Shown here: one piece after another, positions 35,805 to 44,990 of the stretch | Position numbering within the stretch: the stretch's first letter is position 1 | Layout: the number at the start of each line of letters is the position of its first letter | Source: Desulfurococcales archaeon | Lineage (GTDB): Archaea; Thermoproteota; Thermoprotei_A; Sulfolobales; Fervidicoccaceae | Direction of reading: 5' to 3' | DNA length: 64,000 nt | Assembly: GCA_009904015.1 (NCBI GenBank) | Contig: WYEQ01000035.1 | Location: 1-64,000, forward strand | The notes under the pieces: model-generated | Told to the model about the DNA's origin: nothing | Databases searched by the model: none | Seen by the model: the letters and a program-made list of their open reading frames with translations, nothing else | Made by a program: the position numbers and the translations under genes

Positions 35805-36623
35805 ATGTCAGTGAAAACAGCGCTCTCCCGCTCAGGCCTCCCTGACCTAGAATATGCTCTTAACCCCTATGTTGGTTGTCAGCATGGATGCTTATACTGC
35901 TATGCCCCAAACTATGTCGGCGATACTGATGTTAAGGCTAATTGGGGCAGATTAGTGGTTGTTAAGGAGAACTTGGGGGATGTCTTACTCGAGGAGGTAC
36001 TTAAGAAAAAGCGCGGTGTTGTGGGCTTAGGAACAATCACGGATGCTTATCAACAGGTAGAATCTGTTTATGGTCTCGCTAGACTATCGCTAAAAATACT
36101 CTTGACTCATGGGTTCAGGGTTTCAATACAGACCAAATCAACTCTGGTTATCAAAGACATCGATATATTGATGAAATACAAAGACAGAGTAGATATAGGG
36201 TTCACCATAACCAATCCTAACTATGAAAAAGCAAAGCCAGTCGAGCCATGCTCTCCCCCGCCTGCTGAACGAATAAAAATACTCAGGTTGCTTTCAGAAA
36301 CAGGCCTAAAAACATGGGTTTTTATCGGTCCATTAATTGATTTTAGAGATGGGGAATTCGAGAAAGATATGGAGAAACTGATTCTTCAAGTAAAAGACTA
36401 TGTAGATGTTATTTATTATGACCACATGAGGCTAAAGCCCAGCATTTATCTATTGGATGACCCATATCGATTAATGCTTGTTAAATCGGCCTTAAACAAA
36501 GATACGCTCCTAAGAATAATAGAGAACCTGTGCATCGAGCACGGAGTGAAATGTAAACCTGCTTTCAGCGATATAAAACAACAGAAGCTACACGGGAATA
36601 CCCTCGATGAAGTTAATGGATAA
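35805..36623 (+). CDS. SPL-family radical SAM protein
   Basis: This radical SAM enzyme is of the spore-photoproduct-lyase-like group (COG1533), about 272 residues. The cluster motif CQHGCLYC (Cx3Cx2C) is near residue 25 in ALNPYVGCQHGCLYCYAP. GTITDAYQQVE and EPCSPPPAERI are typical of the wider group, which includes non-photolyase members. ATG 35805 lies 5 bases after the nre stop, suggesting one transcript. A TTG at 35778 is possible. A DNA-repair role is inferred only from the nre linkage. Confidence 0.8.
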   Translation: MSVKTALSRSGLPDLEYALNPYVGCQHGCLYCYAPNYVGDTDVKANWGRLVVVKENLGDVLLEEVLKKKRGVVGLGTITDAYQQVESVYGLARLSLKILLTHGFRVSIQTKSTLVIKDIDILMKYKDRVDIGFTITNPNYEKAKPVEPCSPPPAERIKILRLLSETGLKTWVFIGPLIDFRDGEFEKDMEKLILQVKDYVDVIYYDHMRLKPSIYLLDDPYRLMLVKSALNKDTLLRIIENLCIEHGVKCKPAFSDIKQQKLHGNTLDEVNG

Positions 36624-37758
36624 TAGATGCGAATCTTGTGGAGCAAAAAGCCCAGTTATCTCGAGCTACTTATCGCTATGCAAGAAATGTTTATTGAAAA
36701 CAGATAGCGAGGTTCTAGCCAAGAAGCATGCTTTATTCAGGAACAAGCTCAGGCTGCCAGCGATGCCGCCCGTAAATCAACGAGGCATAAAGTGCAATGT
36801 ATGTGTGAACGAGTGCTCTGTTTCCGAGGGAGAAATAGGATATTGTGGAGTAAGAGTAAATAAAAATGGGGTTCTGGAAAATAGAGCGGGAAGAAATAGT
36901 ATTCTTGCTTATGTTTACTTGGATCCCCTCCCAACAAACTGCGTAGCTATAGAGTATTGCCCAGCTACAACCGGGGCTGGTTACCCAAAATACGCCGTTT
37001 CTCCGCGTGGCGAGAAGGGCTTTTATAACCTAGCGGTTTTCCTATATGGCTGCAATTTAGATTGCCTGTTCTGCCAAAACATCCAGCACAAGTATGAACT
37101 GATTGAGCACGATATGAGAAACAAAATTATAAATGAATCTACATTTTTACAGCAAGCAATGAGTCAAGATGTAACATGCATATGCTATTTTGGCGGAGAC
37201 CCAGCTCCGCAATCCTTGGAGGTTATTTATCTGTCAAGAAAAATAAGCGAGTACGCAAGCGAGAAAGGCTTAGTTAAGCGTATATGCTGGGAGACAAATG
37301 GCTTAGAGAATCCTTCTATAATGCGAATTATGGCTCTTCTTAGCTTGAGGAGTGGAGGACTAGTAAAAATTGATTGGAAAGCATGGAATCCATCATTATA
37401 CACTGCTTTAACCGGCGTAAATGGTGAAAAAGCTTTGAAGAGACTAAAGGAAAACGTGAAGTTACTAGCTGGCCTAATGAATGAAAGAAGAGAAATTCCA
37501 TTATTGGTTGTGAGTGTATTATTAGTTCCTGGATATGTAGATGAAGAAGAGGTGGAGGGGATAGCTAGTTTCATTGCATCGCTTGATACAGATATCCCAT
37601 TGGTTTTGTTGGCTTTTTATCCTCAGCATTTAATGAAGGATTTGCCTACTACGAGCTTGAATCACGCTCTTAGTTGCTATCAAGTAGCTGTTAAATCAGG
37701 ACTAAAGCATGTCTCGATCGGGAATTATTGGCTTTTATCAAAGAAAGAATATAAATAA
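36607..37758 (+). CDS. PflA-like radical SAM protein with zinc-ribbon leader
   Basis: This 383-residue radical SAM protein has the Cx3Cx2C motif CNLDCLFC in YGCNLDCLFCQN. The N-terminal 60 residues carry CESCG and CKKC, a probable zinc ribbon, followed by CNVCVNECSVSEGEIGYCG as in the PflA-like/AmmeMemoRadiSam-related group. Its substrate is unknown. It overlaps the SPL-family gene by 17 bases, so nre and two radical SAM genes form a tight unit. ATG 36616 is an alternative start. Confidence 0.75.
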   Translation: MKLMDNRCESCGAKSPVISSYLSLCKKCLLKTDSEVLAKKHALFRNKLRLPAMPPVNQRGIKCNVCVNECSVSEGEIGYCGVRVNKNGVLENRAGRNSILAYVYLDPLPTNCVAIEYCPATTGAGYPKYAVSPRGEKGFYNLAVFLYGCNLDCLFCQNIQHKYELIEHDMRNKIINESTFLQQAMSQDVTCICYFGGDPAPQSLEVIYLSRKISEYASEKGLVKRICWETNGLENPSIMRIMALLSLRSGGLVKIDWKAWNPSLYTALTGVNGEKALKRLKENVKLLAGLMNERREIPLLVVSVLLVPGYVDEEEVEGIASFIASLDTDIPLVLLAFYPQHLMKDLPTTSLNHALSCYQVAVKSGLKHVSIGNYWLLSKKEYK

Positions 37759-37766
37759 CAGCTCTA

Positions 37767-38273
37767 TTAATTCGAAGTATTAAATGTTAACAGTTTCTCA
37801 ATAGTTGGGAGACACCAATTGTATCTAGAAGATGACAAAATGTATATCGGTACAAATGATGAGGGGAGAGGTATCCTGACCAAAATGTGTCTACTGGTTT
37901 TTGGTGGAAGAAGCCTATTACTAAGCCCAGCCTCAACAACCAATTGTTTTGTAACATTGAAGTCTTTTCTAAACGACTTAACGATAATGTAGCTTTTACT
38001 GTAATCAACAAAGAAAACAGGAGCCTTATCAAAACCCAATTGTTTTAGAGCCTCAACTCTGTGATGACCATCTAGAATAACGAAAGTTTTTAAATCCACG
38101 AGGACAGGGTATTTGACGTAGCCTCTGCTCAGTATGTCCCTTTTAACCTGATTTACCTTCTCAGCTATGACCTCTTCATGTGGTCTCAGAGTTTTTATAT
38201 CAACTACACAGGTCTTGAGTTCGAGCTTAGTTAGCAAATTTGTTAAATACTGGTAATTTTGAGTTGTGGTCAT
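37767..38273 (-). CDS. serK: Free serine kinase (ParB/Srx fold)
   Basis: This kinase would phosphorylate free serine to O-phosphoserine for cysteine synthesis. The 168 residues show LRPHEEVI with the expected catalytic Glu, VILDGHHRVEALKQLG (nucleotide/phosphate site) and LPPKTSRHIL near the C-terminus. These align with SerK of Thermococcus, but this protein is clearly shorter, lacking an insert between the second and third motifs. An ATP-dependent version is reported from Staphylothermus. ATG 38273 has GGAG 6-7 bases upstream. Earlier in-frame starts are unlikely. Its neighbour uses the product. Confidence 0.85.
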   Translation of the reverse strand: MTTTQNYQYLTNLLTKLELKTCVVDIKTLRPHEEVIAEKVNQVKRDILSRGYVKYPVLVDLKTFVILDGHHRVEALKQLGFDKAPVFFVDYSKSYIIVKSFRKDFNVTKQLVVEAGLSNRLLPPKTSRHILVRIPLPSSFVPIYILSSSRYNWCLPTIEKLLTFNTSN

Positions 38274-38362
38274 TTTTACTCCTACAAAACAATAATTGCA
38301 TTGTTTTGCCGTATATATATGGAGTATATATTGCCTCAGGTAACTTTTTTGGGTGATAATCC
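38274..38362. promoter_or_regulatory. Shared divergent promoter serK / O-phosphoserine sulfhydrylase
   Basis: The 89-bp gap holds overlapping TATA-like runs (CGTATATATATGG then AGTATATATTGCC, about 38309-38334) readable on both strands, with GGGTGAT before the rightward ATG and GGAG before the leftward ATG. Coordinated expression of the two cysteine genes is likely. No operator is recognised. Confidence 0.55.
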
Positions 38363-39556
38363 ATGAAGCTGGTATCATCAAGCTTAATTGAGTGTAAAAG
38401 AGAAGCTCTGGATACCTTCGTACAGAATGCGCAGAAAATATTATCAAAAATGAGGGTAAATGCACCAGTAATAGTGAACCGCCAGCTCGAAGTTATTGGT
38501 AATAACGAAACATGTGACACGCTAAAGAGACTAGGAGCGAGATTCGTTCCTGTTGTTTTCATGGAAGAAGTTAAAGATATCAATATTGACCTGCGGGAAT
38601 TAGGGTTCTACGAGGACATCAAGCCATCCGAATTCAAAGTCTTCAGCAATATTCATGAATTAATCAGAGGTTTATGGCCCACTCCGTTAGTGAGAATAAA
38701 ACTCAGCGAGGCTCCAAGCAACATAGATTTATATCTAAAGCTGGAGGGCTTCAATCCTCTAAGCATGTCTGTTAAGGACAGGATAGCTTGGTACATGGTT
38801 ATGAACGCGGCAGAGGATATTCTGAGGTCTGGCAAGCGAAAATTATTCATGGAGCCTACCTCGATTAACACTGGTTTGGGAATTACGCTTATTGGCAACA
38901 CGCTTGGCTTTAAGACAAGGCTGTTTATTCCTAGAACAGTACAGAAGGAAAGCGAGGCTATCTTGAAAATAGCTGGGGCGGATGTTAAAAGGGAAGACAA
39001 GCAATTAACAGTAGAGATGATAGACGAGGTGAAAGAGCTAGCCTCTAGAGAACTAGGTGTTATGCTTAATCAGTTTGAGAACGATTTGAACCTGGAGGCG
39101 CATTTAAGGTTCACCGCGAAGGAGCTGGATGTACAGTTGCAACGCATAAAGAAAAAGCTTCTCGGCATCGTAGGAGGAATCGGTACATCGGGGCACATGT
39201 CCGCGTTATCGATTTACTTCAAGTCTAGATATCCATCTGCAAAAATTATAGCAGCGCAGCCTGCCCCTGGAACAAGCATTCAGGGTATAAGAAGAGCTGA
39301 AACAGGCATGAAATGGCTGAAGTACGCGGTGTTCGACCACATAATAGACGTTCATCCAAAGGAGGCTGTTGATGCAGTGAAAAAAGTAGCAATTGAGAAC
39401 GGATTGCTTATTGGCCCGAGCAGCGGAGCAGCCGTTCACGCTACTTTGAAAGCGATTGAGAAGGGATTAATACCAGACGAGAAAGGCGTAGTAGTGGTGG
39501 TCTCTCCAGATATGGGTCACAAATACGGCGAGTTCTTTTCACAATATCTTGATTAA
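38363..39556 (+). CDS. O-phosphoserine sulfhydrylase (cysteine synthase)
   Basis: This PLP enzyme probably makes cysteine from O-phosphoserine and sulfide. Residues about 105-397 form the fold-II catalytic domain: PLP lysine in NPLSMSVKDR (Lys138), the substrate loop PTSINTGLG, GGIGTSGHMSALS and a GPSSGAAVHA late block. The extra N-terminal region of about 90 residues matches the extended form known from Aeropyrum, which uses O-phosphoserine. That region resembles the neighbouring kinase domain with its DGHHR signature lost. ATG 38363 has GGGTGAT upstream. Divergent from serK. Confidence 0.9.
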   Translation: MKLVSSSLIECKREALDTFVQNAQKILSKMRVNAPVIVNRQLEVIGNNETCDTLKRLGARFVPVVFMEEVKDINIDLRELGFYEDIKPSEFKVFSNIHELIRGLWPTPLVRIKLSEAPSNIDLYLKLEGFNPLSMSVKDRIAWYMVMNAAEDILRSGKRKLFMEPTSINTGLGITLIGNTLGFKTRLFIPRTVQKESEAILKIAGADVKREDKQLTVEMIDEVKELASRELGVMLNQFENDLNLEAHLRFTAKELDVQLQRIKKKLLGIVGGIGTSGHMSALSIYFKSRYPSAKIIAAQPAPGTSIQGIRRAETGMKWLKYAVFDHIIDVHPKEAVDAVKKVAIENGLLIGPSSGAAVHATLKAIEKGLIPDEKGVVVVVSPDMGHKYGEFFSQYLD

Positions 39557-39605
39557 TGATATGGTTATTATGGTTCAGTGCAGTTTATTAAACAGGTGCT
39601 AAGGC

Positions 39606-40157
39606 TTGTCCTTGATAAGAGAGCTGAACAGGAACGAGCTCTTCGCGATAATGATAGGCATACTTGCAGTCTCGGTTGCCCTAATAAGAGATTTCGGGGT
39701 GATCGGGGTCTTATTCGTGATTATAAGCTTCCTGCTACATGAACTTGGTCATAGGCAATCAGCGAGAATGAACGGTTGTATAGGCCGCTTCATATTGGAC
39801 CCGTTTGGATTGCTACTAACTTTAATAAGCAGTGTTTTGCCAGTGAAGTTCCTAGCCCCGGGATACGTCGGGGTTTTCTGTGTTAATCCAAGCTCTCTTA
39901 CTTATAGAGCTCAGCTCGAGATAAACTCTGCTGGCATTGCCATCAACTTATTGTTAGCTTCAACCTCTTTGGTTCTAGCTCTTGTTCTAAGAATAAATGA
40001 GCTATTCATATTCTCTTTGATTAACTCGTGGCTGGCCTTTTTTAACTTAATTCCGGTAGGGCCTCTTGATGGAGCGAAAATATTTAGTCTTAATAAAAAA
40101 TTATGGGCTTCAGCCTTCATCGCTTCATTAATAATGCTCGTGAACACAATGTTGTAG
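39606..40157 (+). CDS. M50-family (site-2-type) membrane metalloprotease
   Basis: This 183-residue polytopic protein has the intramembrane zinc motif HELGH in LLHELGHRQSARMNG and a second metal block NLIPVGPLDGAKIF, the hallmark of M50 proteases. It is a minimal version without a PDZ domain. The start is TTG 39606 with AGGTG about 9 bases before. It may cleave membrane-spanning substrates. No partner or substrate is seen nearby. Confidence 0.8.
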   Translation: MSLIRELNRNELFAIMIGILAVSVALIRDFGVIGVLFVIISFLLHELGHRQSARMNGCIGRFILDPFGLLLTLISSVLPVKFLAPGYVGVFCVNPSSLTYRAQLEINSAGIAINLLLASTSLVLALVLRINELFIFSLINSWLAFFNLIPVGPLDGAKIFSLNKKLWASAFIASLIMLVNTML

Positions 40158-40218
40158 CTAGCTAACTAGTTATTTTTAAAAATAACCACATAACTATTAA
40201 GTGATAGGTGCTTAGCTG

Positions 40219-40395
40219 GTGCCAATTAAGGAGCTTGAATACTACTTGAACAAGGTTATCTCAAAGCTACAGGAGAAATACAACGAAAGTCTAAGAAAAC
40301 TCGAGGAGGCAAAAACAAGTATACTGAGCGAAGCTGAGAGGAAATTCAATGAAATAGCTGAAGGGCCTAGAGGAGTGGCGAAGAAGCAACGATGA
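40219..40395 (+). CDS. Tiny coiled-coil protein, ATP synthase subunit H-like
   Basis: This 58-residue protein is almost entirely a charged helix: a heptad-like run from KELEYYLNKVISKLQEK to LSEAERKFNEIAE, ending in a basic GVAKKQR tail. The composition and the SEAERK motif resemble the stalk subunit H of A-type ATP synthases, which is missing from the operon 2.3 kb away. At 58 residues it is shorter than typical H (about 100), so the call is tentative. The start is GTG 40219. Its stop overlaps the next ATG (ATGA). Confidence 0.5.
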   Translation: MPIKELEYYLNKVISKLQEKYNESLRKLEEAKTSILSEAERKFNEIAEGPRGVAKKQR

Positions 40396-40646
40396 ACTGC
40401 GATTCACTAGTTGTTTTCATAGATGAGTCTTCACCTAGCAAAAGGCTTCTAAGCTTTCTTGAGAAGGCATGCACCTCCACCTTCGAGATAAGAGACTACA
40501 GGGAATATATATACGATATACTCATGCTTGAGGGAGGATCCTCCCTTTTGCCCTTGGTATGGAATAAGAAAAACAACAAGATAATCGTTGGTTGCCCCTT
40601 GAGATATGAGGGTTTTTTGGAGAAACTTAGGGAAATCCTCGAGTAG
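40392..40646 (+). CDS. 84-residue protein, possible degenerate glutaredoxin fold
   Basis: I do not recognise the family. The predicted pattern is strand-helix-strand-helix-strand-strand-helix: SLVVFID, SPSKRLLSFLEKAC, FEIRDYR, YIYDILMLEGGS, LLPLVWN, KIIVGCP, GFLEKLREIL. This order, with a Pro before the third strand, fits a glutaredoxin-like fold. The position of the usual CxxC reads SSPSKR, so thiol redox activity would be absent. It is coupled by an ATGA overlap to the coiled-coil gene. Confidence 0.55.
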   Translation: MNCDSLVVFIDESSPSKRLLSFLEKACTSTFEIRDYREYIYDILMLEGGSSLLPLVWNKKNNKIIVGCPLRYEGFLEKLREILE

Positions 40647-40709
40647 ATAATTTTAATTAAACGAAGAGATTAGACGTGGGTTTAACTCAAGACATCATGA
40701 AATAAAATG

Positions 40710-40997
40710 CTAGAGGACTAGTTCTTTGCTTTTTCTCTCTTCCTCTGGTCTTACCTTGACTATTCCTAGATGGACGGCGCATGATACGCAGTAGCACTTT
40801 GTAACTGGGTATTTCATTATTATTGCTCCTTTTTTCTCGAGTTCCCTAGCTAGCTGTGGGTCTACAGGCGAGTACATTCTTGTTACGCATATGGCCTTGT
40901 CTTCAGGAACAAGTCGTCCACAATTATCACATTGAACTCTTTCCACGTATCCTTTATCTCCTTTTCTTCTACCTCTGCTTTCCCTTTTCTTTGGCAT
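40710..40997 (-). CDS. rps26e: Ribosomal protein eS26
   Basis: This is small-subunit ribosomal protein eS26, present in eukaryotes and some archaea, mainly crenarchaea. The 95 residues show a zinc site with CDNCGR near residue 25 and CYCVSC near residue 70, and the basic start PKKRESRGRRKGDKG. ATG 40997 is chosen, with AGGTG 8 bases upstream. The longer start at 41009 would use that motif as codon. Confidence 0.93.
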   Translation of the reverse strand: MPKKRESRGRRKGDKGYVERVQCDNCGRLVPEDKAICVTRMYSPVDPQLARELEKKGAIIMKYPVTKCYCVSCAVHLGIVKVRPEEERKSKELVL

Positions 40998-41065
40998 TTT
41001 AATTTGCACCTAGTCTAGGTGTGTGTTTAGGGATATTTAACGTTAAGGTTTTCTGACCGCGGATT

Positions 41066-42511
41066 TCAATAGGTTTTTGCGAGCCTAGCTATGGTTTTTG
41101 CCTCTGAGCCACATACAGGGCACTTGTGCTTGCTGACTTCCTCAACGCTGATATTCAGTGGTGAGCCCAGAAACCTAGCGTCTACTTCCTCCTCCATTCT
41201 CTTGCCGCAGGTGATTCTTCCACACCACGGAATCTCCACTATTCCTTTTTTCTCGCTGAGTACCTTTTTAGCTTCATCAATTGTGCTGGCTCTATTCACT
41301 GATTCATTGAATTTTCTTTTTGCCTTGCATTGTAAATCTGCATCTAGTTGTTCCCCAATCTTCTTTATGTTCAAGCATATGTCCTCTATTCCTATGTTTA
41401 TTTTTTCTCTGCTATCTCTTCTAACAACGGTTATAGTATTGCTATTCACTTCTCTTAGTCCAACCTCGATTCTAACTGGTACACCTTTAAGCTCCCAGTA
41501 ATTGTACTTCCAGCCAGGAGTATAATCAGGCCTATCGTCGACTTTGGCTGAGATACCGCATTCTGATAACTGCTCAGCTATTTTTCTTGAATAATCGAAA
41601 ATTTTCTTGTTATCCTGCTCATCCTTGCTTGGGATAGGCACAATAACTGTCTTTAAGGGAGCTATTTTGAAGGGGAGGATCAATCCTTTGTCATCGCCGT
41701 GAATAGCTATAACGCTGGCTACTACTCTGTCGGATAGCCCATAGCTCGTTTGCCATATATAATCATTTTCGCCGTTCTGTAGATGAATTTTCGCGTTTAG
41801 CGCTTTGCTGAAGGATTGTCCGAGATGATGAACGGTGCCTATCTGTAGCACTTTTCCGTCTGGGAGAATGGTATCAAAGGCTATTGTGTACAGAGCTCCC
41901 GCGAACTTATCCCAGTCCGGCCTCTTAGACACTATATATGGTATTCCCAGCTCATCAAATATCCTGGAGTATATCTCCACCGCTTCGAAGACCTGTCTCT
42001 CAGCATCCTCGAATGAATCGTGAGCCGTGTGGGCCTCCTTAAACGTTGTTACCTCTCTAAGCCTTATCATAGGTCTGGTAGCCTTGGTTTCATACCTGAA
42101 TATGCTTACTATTTGGTAGTACTTCTTAGGTAGCTCTTTGTAACTCGACAGCCAGAAGCTCTCCATATAGGTAAGTGACGTCTCGCTTGTAGGGCGAAGA
42201 GCAAGTTTAACATCCAGCTCCTCCAGCCCTCCATGCGTCACCCAGTAAACCTGGTCCAAAAAGCCTTTTATATGCTCAGCTTCCTTGGATAAAAGATCCT
42301 CAGGTATCAGTATGGGTAAAAGTATTTCCTCATGTCCAGTTGAGTCAAGTAGCCTTCTTATCATTTCAACTATGTTTTTCCTAATAGCGTAGCCATAGGG
42401 CATCCATACCCCCATTCCCTTAATGGGGTATCTGCCATAATCGTAAACCTCAGCTTCCCTTATCACGTAGTCAAACCACTCGCTGAATGATTCTCCCTCT
42501 TTTTTGGGCAA
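41066..42511 (-). CDS. proS: Prolyl-tRNA synthetase (archaeal/eukaryotic type)
   Basis: This class II synthetase charges tRNA-Pro. About 481 residues. Motif 1 region is [10 protein letters not shown], motif 2 is [20 protein letters not shown], and ALRPTSETS and [11 protein letters not shown] line the proline site. The C-terminal zinc-binding domain shows [13 protein letters not shown] and KCPVCGS. TTG 42511 is preferred, with GGTGA 7 bases upstream. TTG 42541 is possible but lacks a good site. A tRNA-Pro gene is present at about 3 kb. Confidence 0.92.
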   Translation of the reverse strand: MPKKEGESFSEWFDYVIREAEVYDYGRYPIKGMGVWMPYGYAIRKNIVEMIRRLLDSTGHEEILLPILIPEDLLSKEAEHIKGFLDQVYWVTHGGLEELDVKLALRPTSETSLTYMESFWLSSYKELPKKYYQIVSIFRYETKATRPMIRLREVTTFKEAHTAHDSFEDAERQVFEAVEIYSRIFDELGIPYIVSKRPDWDKFAGALYTIAFDTILPDGKVLQIGTVHHLGQSFSKALNAKIHLQNGENDYIWQTSYGLSDRVVASVIAIHGDDKGLILPFKIAPLKTVIVPIPSKDEQDNKKIFDYSRKIAEQLSECGISAKVDDRPDYTPGWKYNYWELKGVPVRIEVGLREVNSNTITVVRRDSREKINIGIEDICLNIKKIGEQLDADLQCKAKRKFNESVNRASTIDEAKKVLSEKKGIVEIPWCGRITCGKRMEEEVDARFLGSPLNISVEEVSKHKCPVCGSEAKTIARLAKTY

Positions 42512-42569
42512 GCCTTCTTCACCACAAAGAAAAGTAACCAATTATAGAGTGTTAAAAAAATCTTGGTTT

Positions 42570-42881
42570 TTAACCAACGAATATCAACAGAATAGCGACT
42601 AGCAAACCGTATATAGCTATTCCTTCCGCAAGAGCAACAATTATGATTACGGTGCCCGAAATTTCCGGTTTCTCTGTCAAGGCACTTATAGCTGATGAAC
42701 CTGTTGTTGCTACAGCGAACCCGCCGGCTATAGCGGGTATTCCTACGGTAAGAGCTATCCATAGTCCTCTGTAGTCTGGTGCGCTTTGACCTGTTGTTTG
42801 TGCAAAAGCTATGTTGCCCATTGAGATGAGCATTACTACTGATAGGAGAGCTAACGCGATAAGTGTTTGTTTCAGCCTCAT
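42570..42881 (-). CDS. atpK: A-type ATP synthase proteolipid subunit K
   Basis: This is the c-ring subunit. After a signal-like leader of about 25 residues, ending near NIAFAQ, two helices follow: LWIALTVGIPAIAGGFAVAT and VIIIVALAEGIAIYGLLVAI. The ion-binding Glu is in ALAEGIA. The residues around it (no adjacent Thr/Ser, no Gln in helix 1) do not look like the sodium-type site, so proton use is likely. It is last in the F-E-A-B-D-K unit. ATG 42881 has AGGTGG 8 bases upstream. Confidence 0.9.
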   Translation of the reverse strand: MRLKQTLIALALLSVVMLISMGNIAFAQTTGQSAPDYRGLWIALTVGIPAIAGGFAVATTGSSAISALTEKPEISGTVIIIVALAEGIAIYGLLVAILLIFVG

Positions 42882-42937
42882 TGAGAGCGCCACCTTCCAA
42901 ATGTTTTAGTCTTGATGTTTTAATATTTTACGTGTAT

Positions 42938-43591
42938 TTAAGCTGTTTCCTTTGCTCTTTCTAGCCTTCTCTTAATGAACTTAGCTCTAATGAACTCTTC
43001 TCTTGCTCTTTCATCCAAAATCATTTTTATGAAGCTAATAGCTCTATCAAGGGTTGGCAAAACAACGTTGTCAAGAGCGTTTATTAGTCTCTGAGTCTCT
43101 TTCAGCTCCTCTATTAGCCTCCTTATAGTCTGCTCAAGCTCAATGACCTTCAGGTATTCTTTAAAAGCCTCTCTCCATGTGCTTATCGCTTTTAATGCCA
43201 AGACAGGGGTCTCAGTGAACACGGGTATTTCTGGGTACGATTTTTCATCTACGATGAATAATTGTGTTCTTATCGTGAAGACAACGGTGGTCTTAACATT
43301 TATCTTTATCTTTGGCTGGAAGCTCTGTGTAAAATCAATATATTTATCGTACCCCATCTCCAGGGCTAATTGCCCAAAGAGCTCTTCAGATTCTCTTAGT
43401 TTTTTGTATGTTTGTTGGTATAGTTTTTCATACTCCGTTAAATATGTTCTTATAAATAGTATCAAAGCGTTTCTTTTCTCAACTAAGATGTTTCTTATTT
43501 TCCTTAGTGAGGCTCTTTCCCTCCTAAGCCTGATGAGATTGATTTTTGTTGGGAGAAATCTTCTTGAGTCAAAGCTCACTTGTTCAAGCAC
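42938..43591 (-). CDS. atpD: A-type ATP synthase subunit D
   Basis: This is the central-stalk subunit D, 217 residues, mostly long coiled-coil helices. The N-terminal [19 protein letters not shown] and C-terminal [20 protein letters not shown] are family features. The 3' tail is basic. It overlaps atpB by 8 bases and is followed by atpK after a gap of about 56 bp. Confidence 0.92.
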   Translation of the reverse strand: MLEQVSFDSRRFLPTKINLIRLRRERASLRKIRNILVEKRNALILFIRTYLTEYEKLYQQTYKKLRESEELFGQLALEMGYDKYIDFTQSFQPKIKINVKTTVVFTIRTQLFIVDEKSYPEIPVFTETPVLALKAISTWREAFKEYLKVIELEQTIRRLIEELKETQRLINALDNVVLPTLDRAISFIKMILDERAREEFIRAKFIKRRLERAKETA

Positions 43592-44984
43592 CTTTCTTCT
43601 TGTAGTACTTAGTTATGTACTCAGGTTTAATCGATGTTAACTCCTCTTCGGGCAATAAGCTTAGAACCTCCCATGCTATATCTAATGTTTTTTCTATGCT
43701 TCTATTTTCATTTACTCCTTGGTTCAAGAACCTTGTTTCGAAAGCTTCGGCGAACCTTAAGTACCTTTTATCCCTCGACGTTAGGCTTTCCTCACCGATA
43801 ATCATTGCTAAGCCCCTCACCTCTTGTGCTTTGCTATAAGCCGCGTATAGCTGGTCTGAGACATTAGCGTGGTCCTCCCTTGTTTTGCCTGGGCCTATCC
43901 CCTCCTTCATTAATCTTGATAGACTCATCAGCACGTTTATTGGGGGGTAAATCCCCATGTTGTATAATCTTCTATCCAGGACTATTTGCCCCTCAGTTAT
44001 ATACCCTGTCAAATCAGGGATTGGATGAGTTATGTCGTCATTTGGCATGGTGAGTATGGGCATCTGCGTTATAGAGCCCTTCTTGTTCCTGACTCTCCCA
44101 GCTCTCTCATATATGGTGGCTAGGTCACTATACATATAACCCGGATAACCCTGTCTTCCCGGGACCTCTTCTCTTGCAGCGCTTATTTCTCTAAGGGCCT
44201 CAGCATAATTTGACATATCCGTCAGTATAGCTAGTACATGCATGTCTCTTTCATAGGCGAGGTACTCGGCTAAGGTAAGCGCTGTTCTTGGCGTTAGAAG
44301 CCTAAGCATTGGTGGATCGTTGGCCAAGGTGAAGAACATAGCCGTTCTGCTCAGTGCACCTGTTTTTTCAAAGAACTTCTTGAAGAATACTGCTTCCTCA
44401 AACTTTATACCTATAGCCGCAAAGACAACGGCGAACCCCTCCGCCTCTCCCCTAACAGTTGCTTGTTTTGCTATCTGAGCTGCGAGCATGTTGTGTGGTA
44501 GTCCGCTCCCACTGAATATAGGTAGCTTCTGCCCTCTCACAAGGGTGTTCATCCCATCTATAGCGCTGATACCTGTCTGTATAAAGTCGTTTGGATATGC
44601 CCTGACAGCGGGGTTTAGAGGTTCTCCATTAACGTCTCTCCATTCTTCACCTACTACTGGTGGTCCACCATCAACTGGTTCTCCAAGAGCATTGAATATT
44701 CTTCCAAGCATTGACTCTGAAACAGGTAGCTCGAATGTCTTGCCTAGGAATCTAACTTTTGTTCCTGTAAGCGAGATTCCCGTTGTTCCCTCGAAGACTT
44801 GTACAACGGCTAGGTCCCTGAAGACCTCTAGGACTCTGCCTCTTCTTTTCTCCCCGTTGTATAACTCTATTTCAACTACTTCATCGAAAGCTACGCCGCT
44901 GGCTCCTTTAACGAATATTAATGGGCCTTTTATGCCTGTTAGCGATGTCACGATCTTTTTACCAAGACTTTCGGCATAGCTCAT
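43584..44984 (-). CDS. atpB: A-type ATP synthase subunit B
   Basis: This is the non-catalytic regulatory subunit B, 466 residues. No intact Walker A lysine motif is present where subunit A has one; instead the region reads [11 protein letters not shown]. Conserved blocks are [38 protein letters not shown] and [23 protein letters not shown] 44984 follows the atpA stop by 6 bp. Confidence 0.94.
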   Translation of the reverse strand: MSYAESLGKKIVTSLTGIKGPLIFVKGASGVAFDEVVEIELYNGEKRRGRVLEVFRDLAVVQVFEGTTGISLTGTKVRFLGKTFELPVSESMLGRIFNALGEPVDGGPPVVGEEWRDVNGEPLNPAVRAYPNDFIQTGISAIDGMNTLVRGQKLPIFSGSGLPHNMLAAQIAKQATVRGEAEGFAVVFAAIGIKFEEAVFFKKFFEKTGALSRTAMFFTLANDPPMLRLLTPRTALTLAEYLAYERDMHVLAILTDMSNYAEALREISAAREEVPGRQGYPGYMYSDLATIYERAGRVRNKKGSITQMPILTMPNDDITHPIPDLTGYITEGQIVLDRRLYNMGIYPPINVLMSLSRLMKEGIGPGKTREDHANVSDQLYAAYSKAQEVRGLAMIIGEESLTSRDKRYLRFAEAFETRFLNQGVNENRSIEKTLDIAWEVLSLLPEEELTSIKPEYITKYYKKKGA

Positions 44985-44990
44985 CGTGAA

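Noticed and set aside
37767-38465. 232-residue reading of serK from 38465
   Set aside because: The first 64 residues overlap the divergent sulfhydrylase gene and look non-coding; ATG 38273 has a good ribosome site and starts at the family-like region.
42463-42900. 145-codon frame on the minus strand overlapping atpK and proS
   Set aside because: It is an out-of-frame shadow of atpK, which has clear proteolipid features and a good ribosome site.
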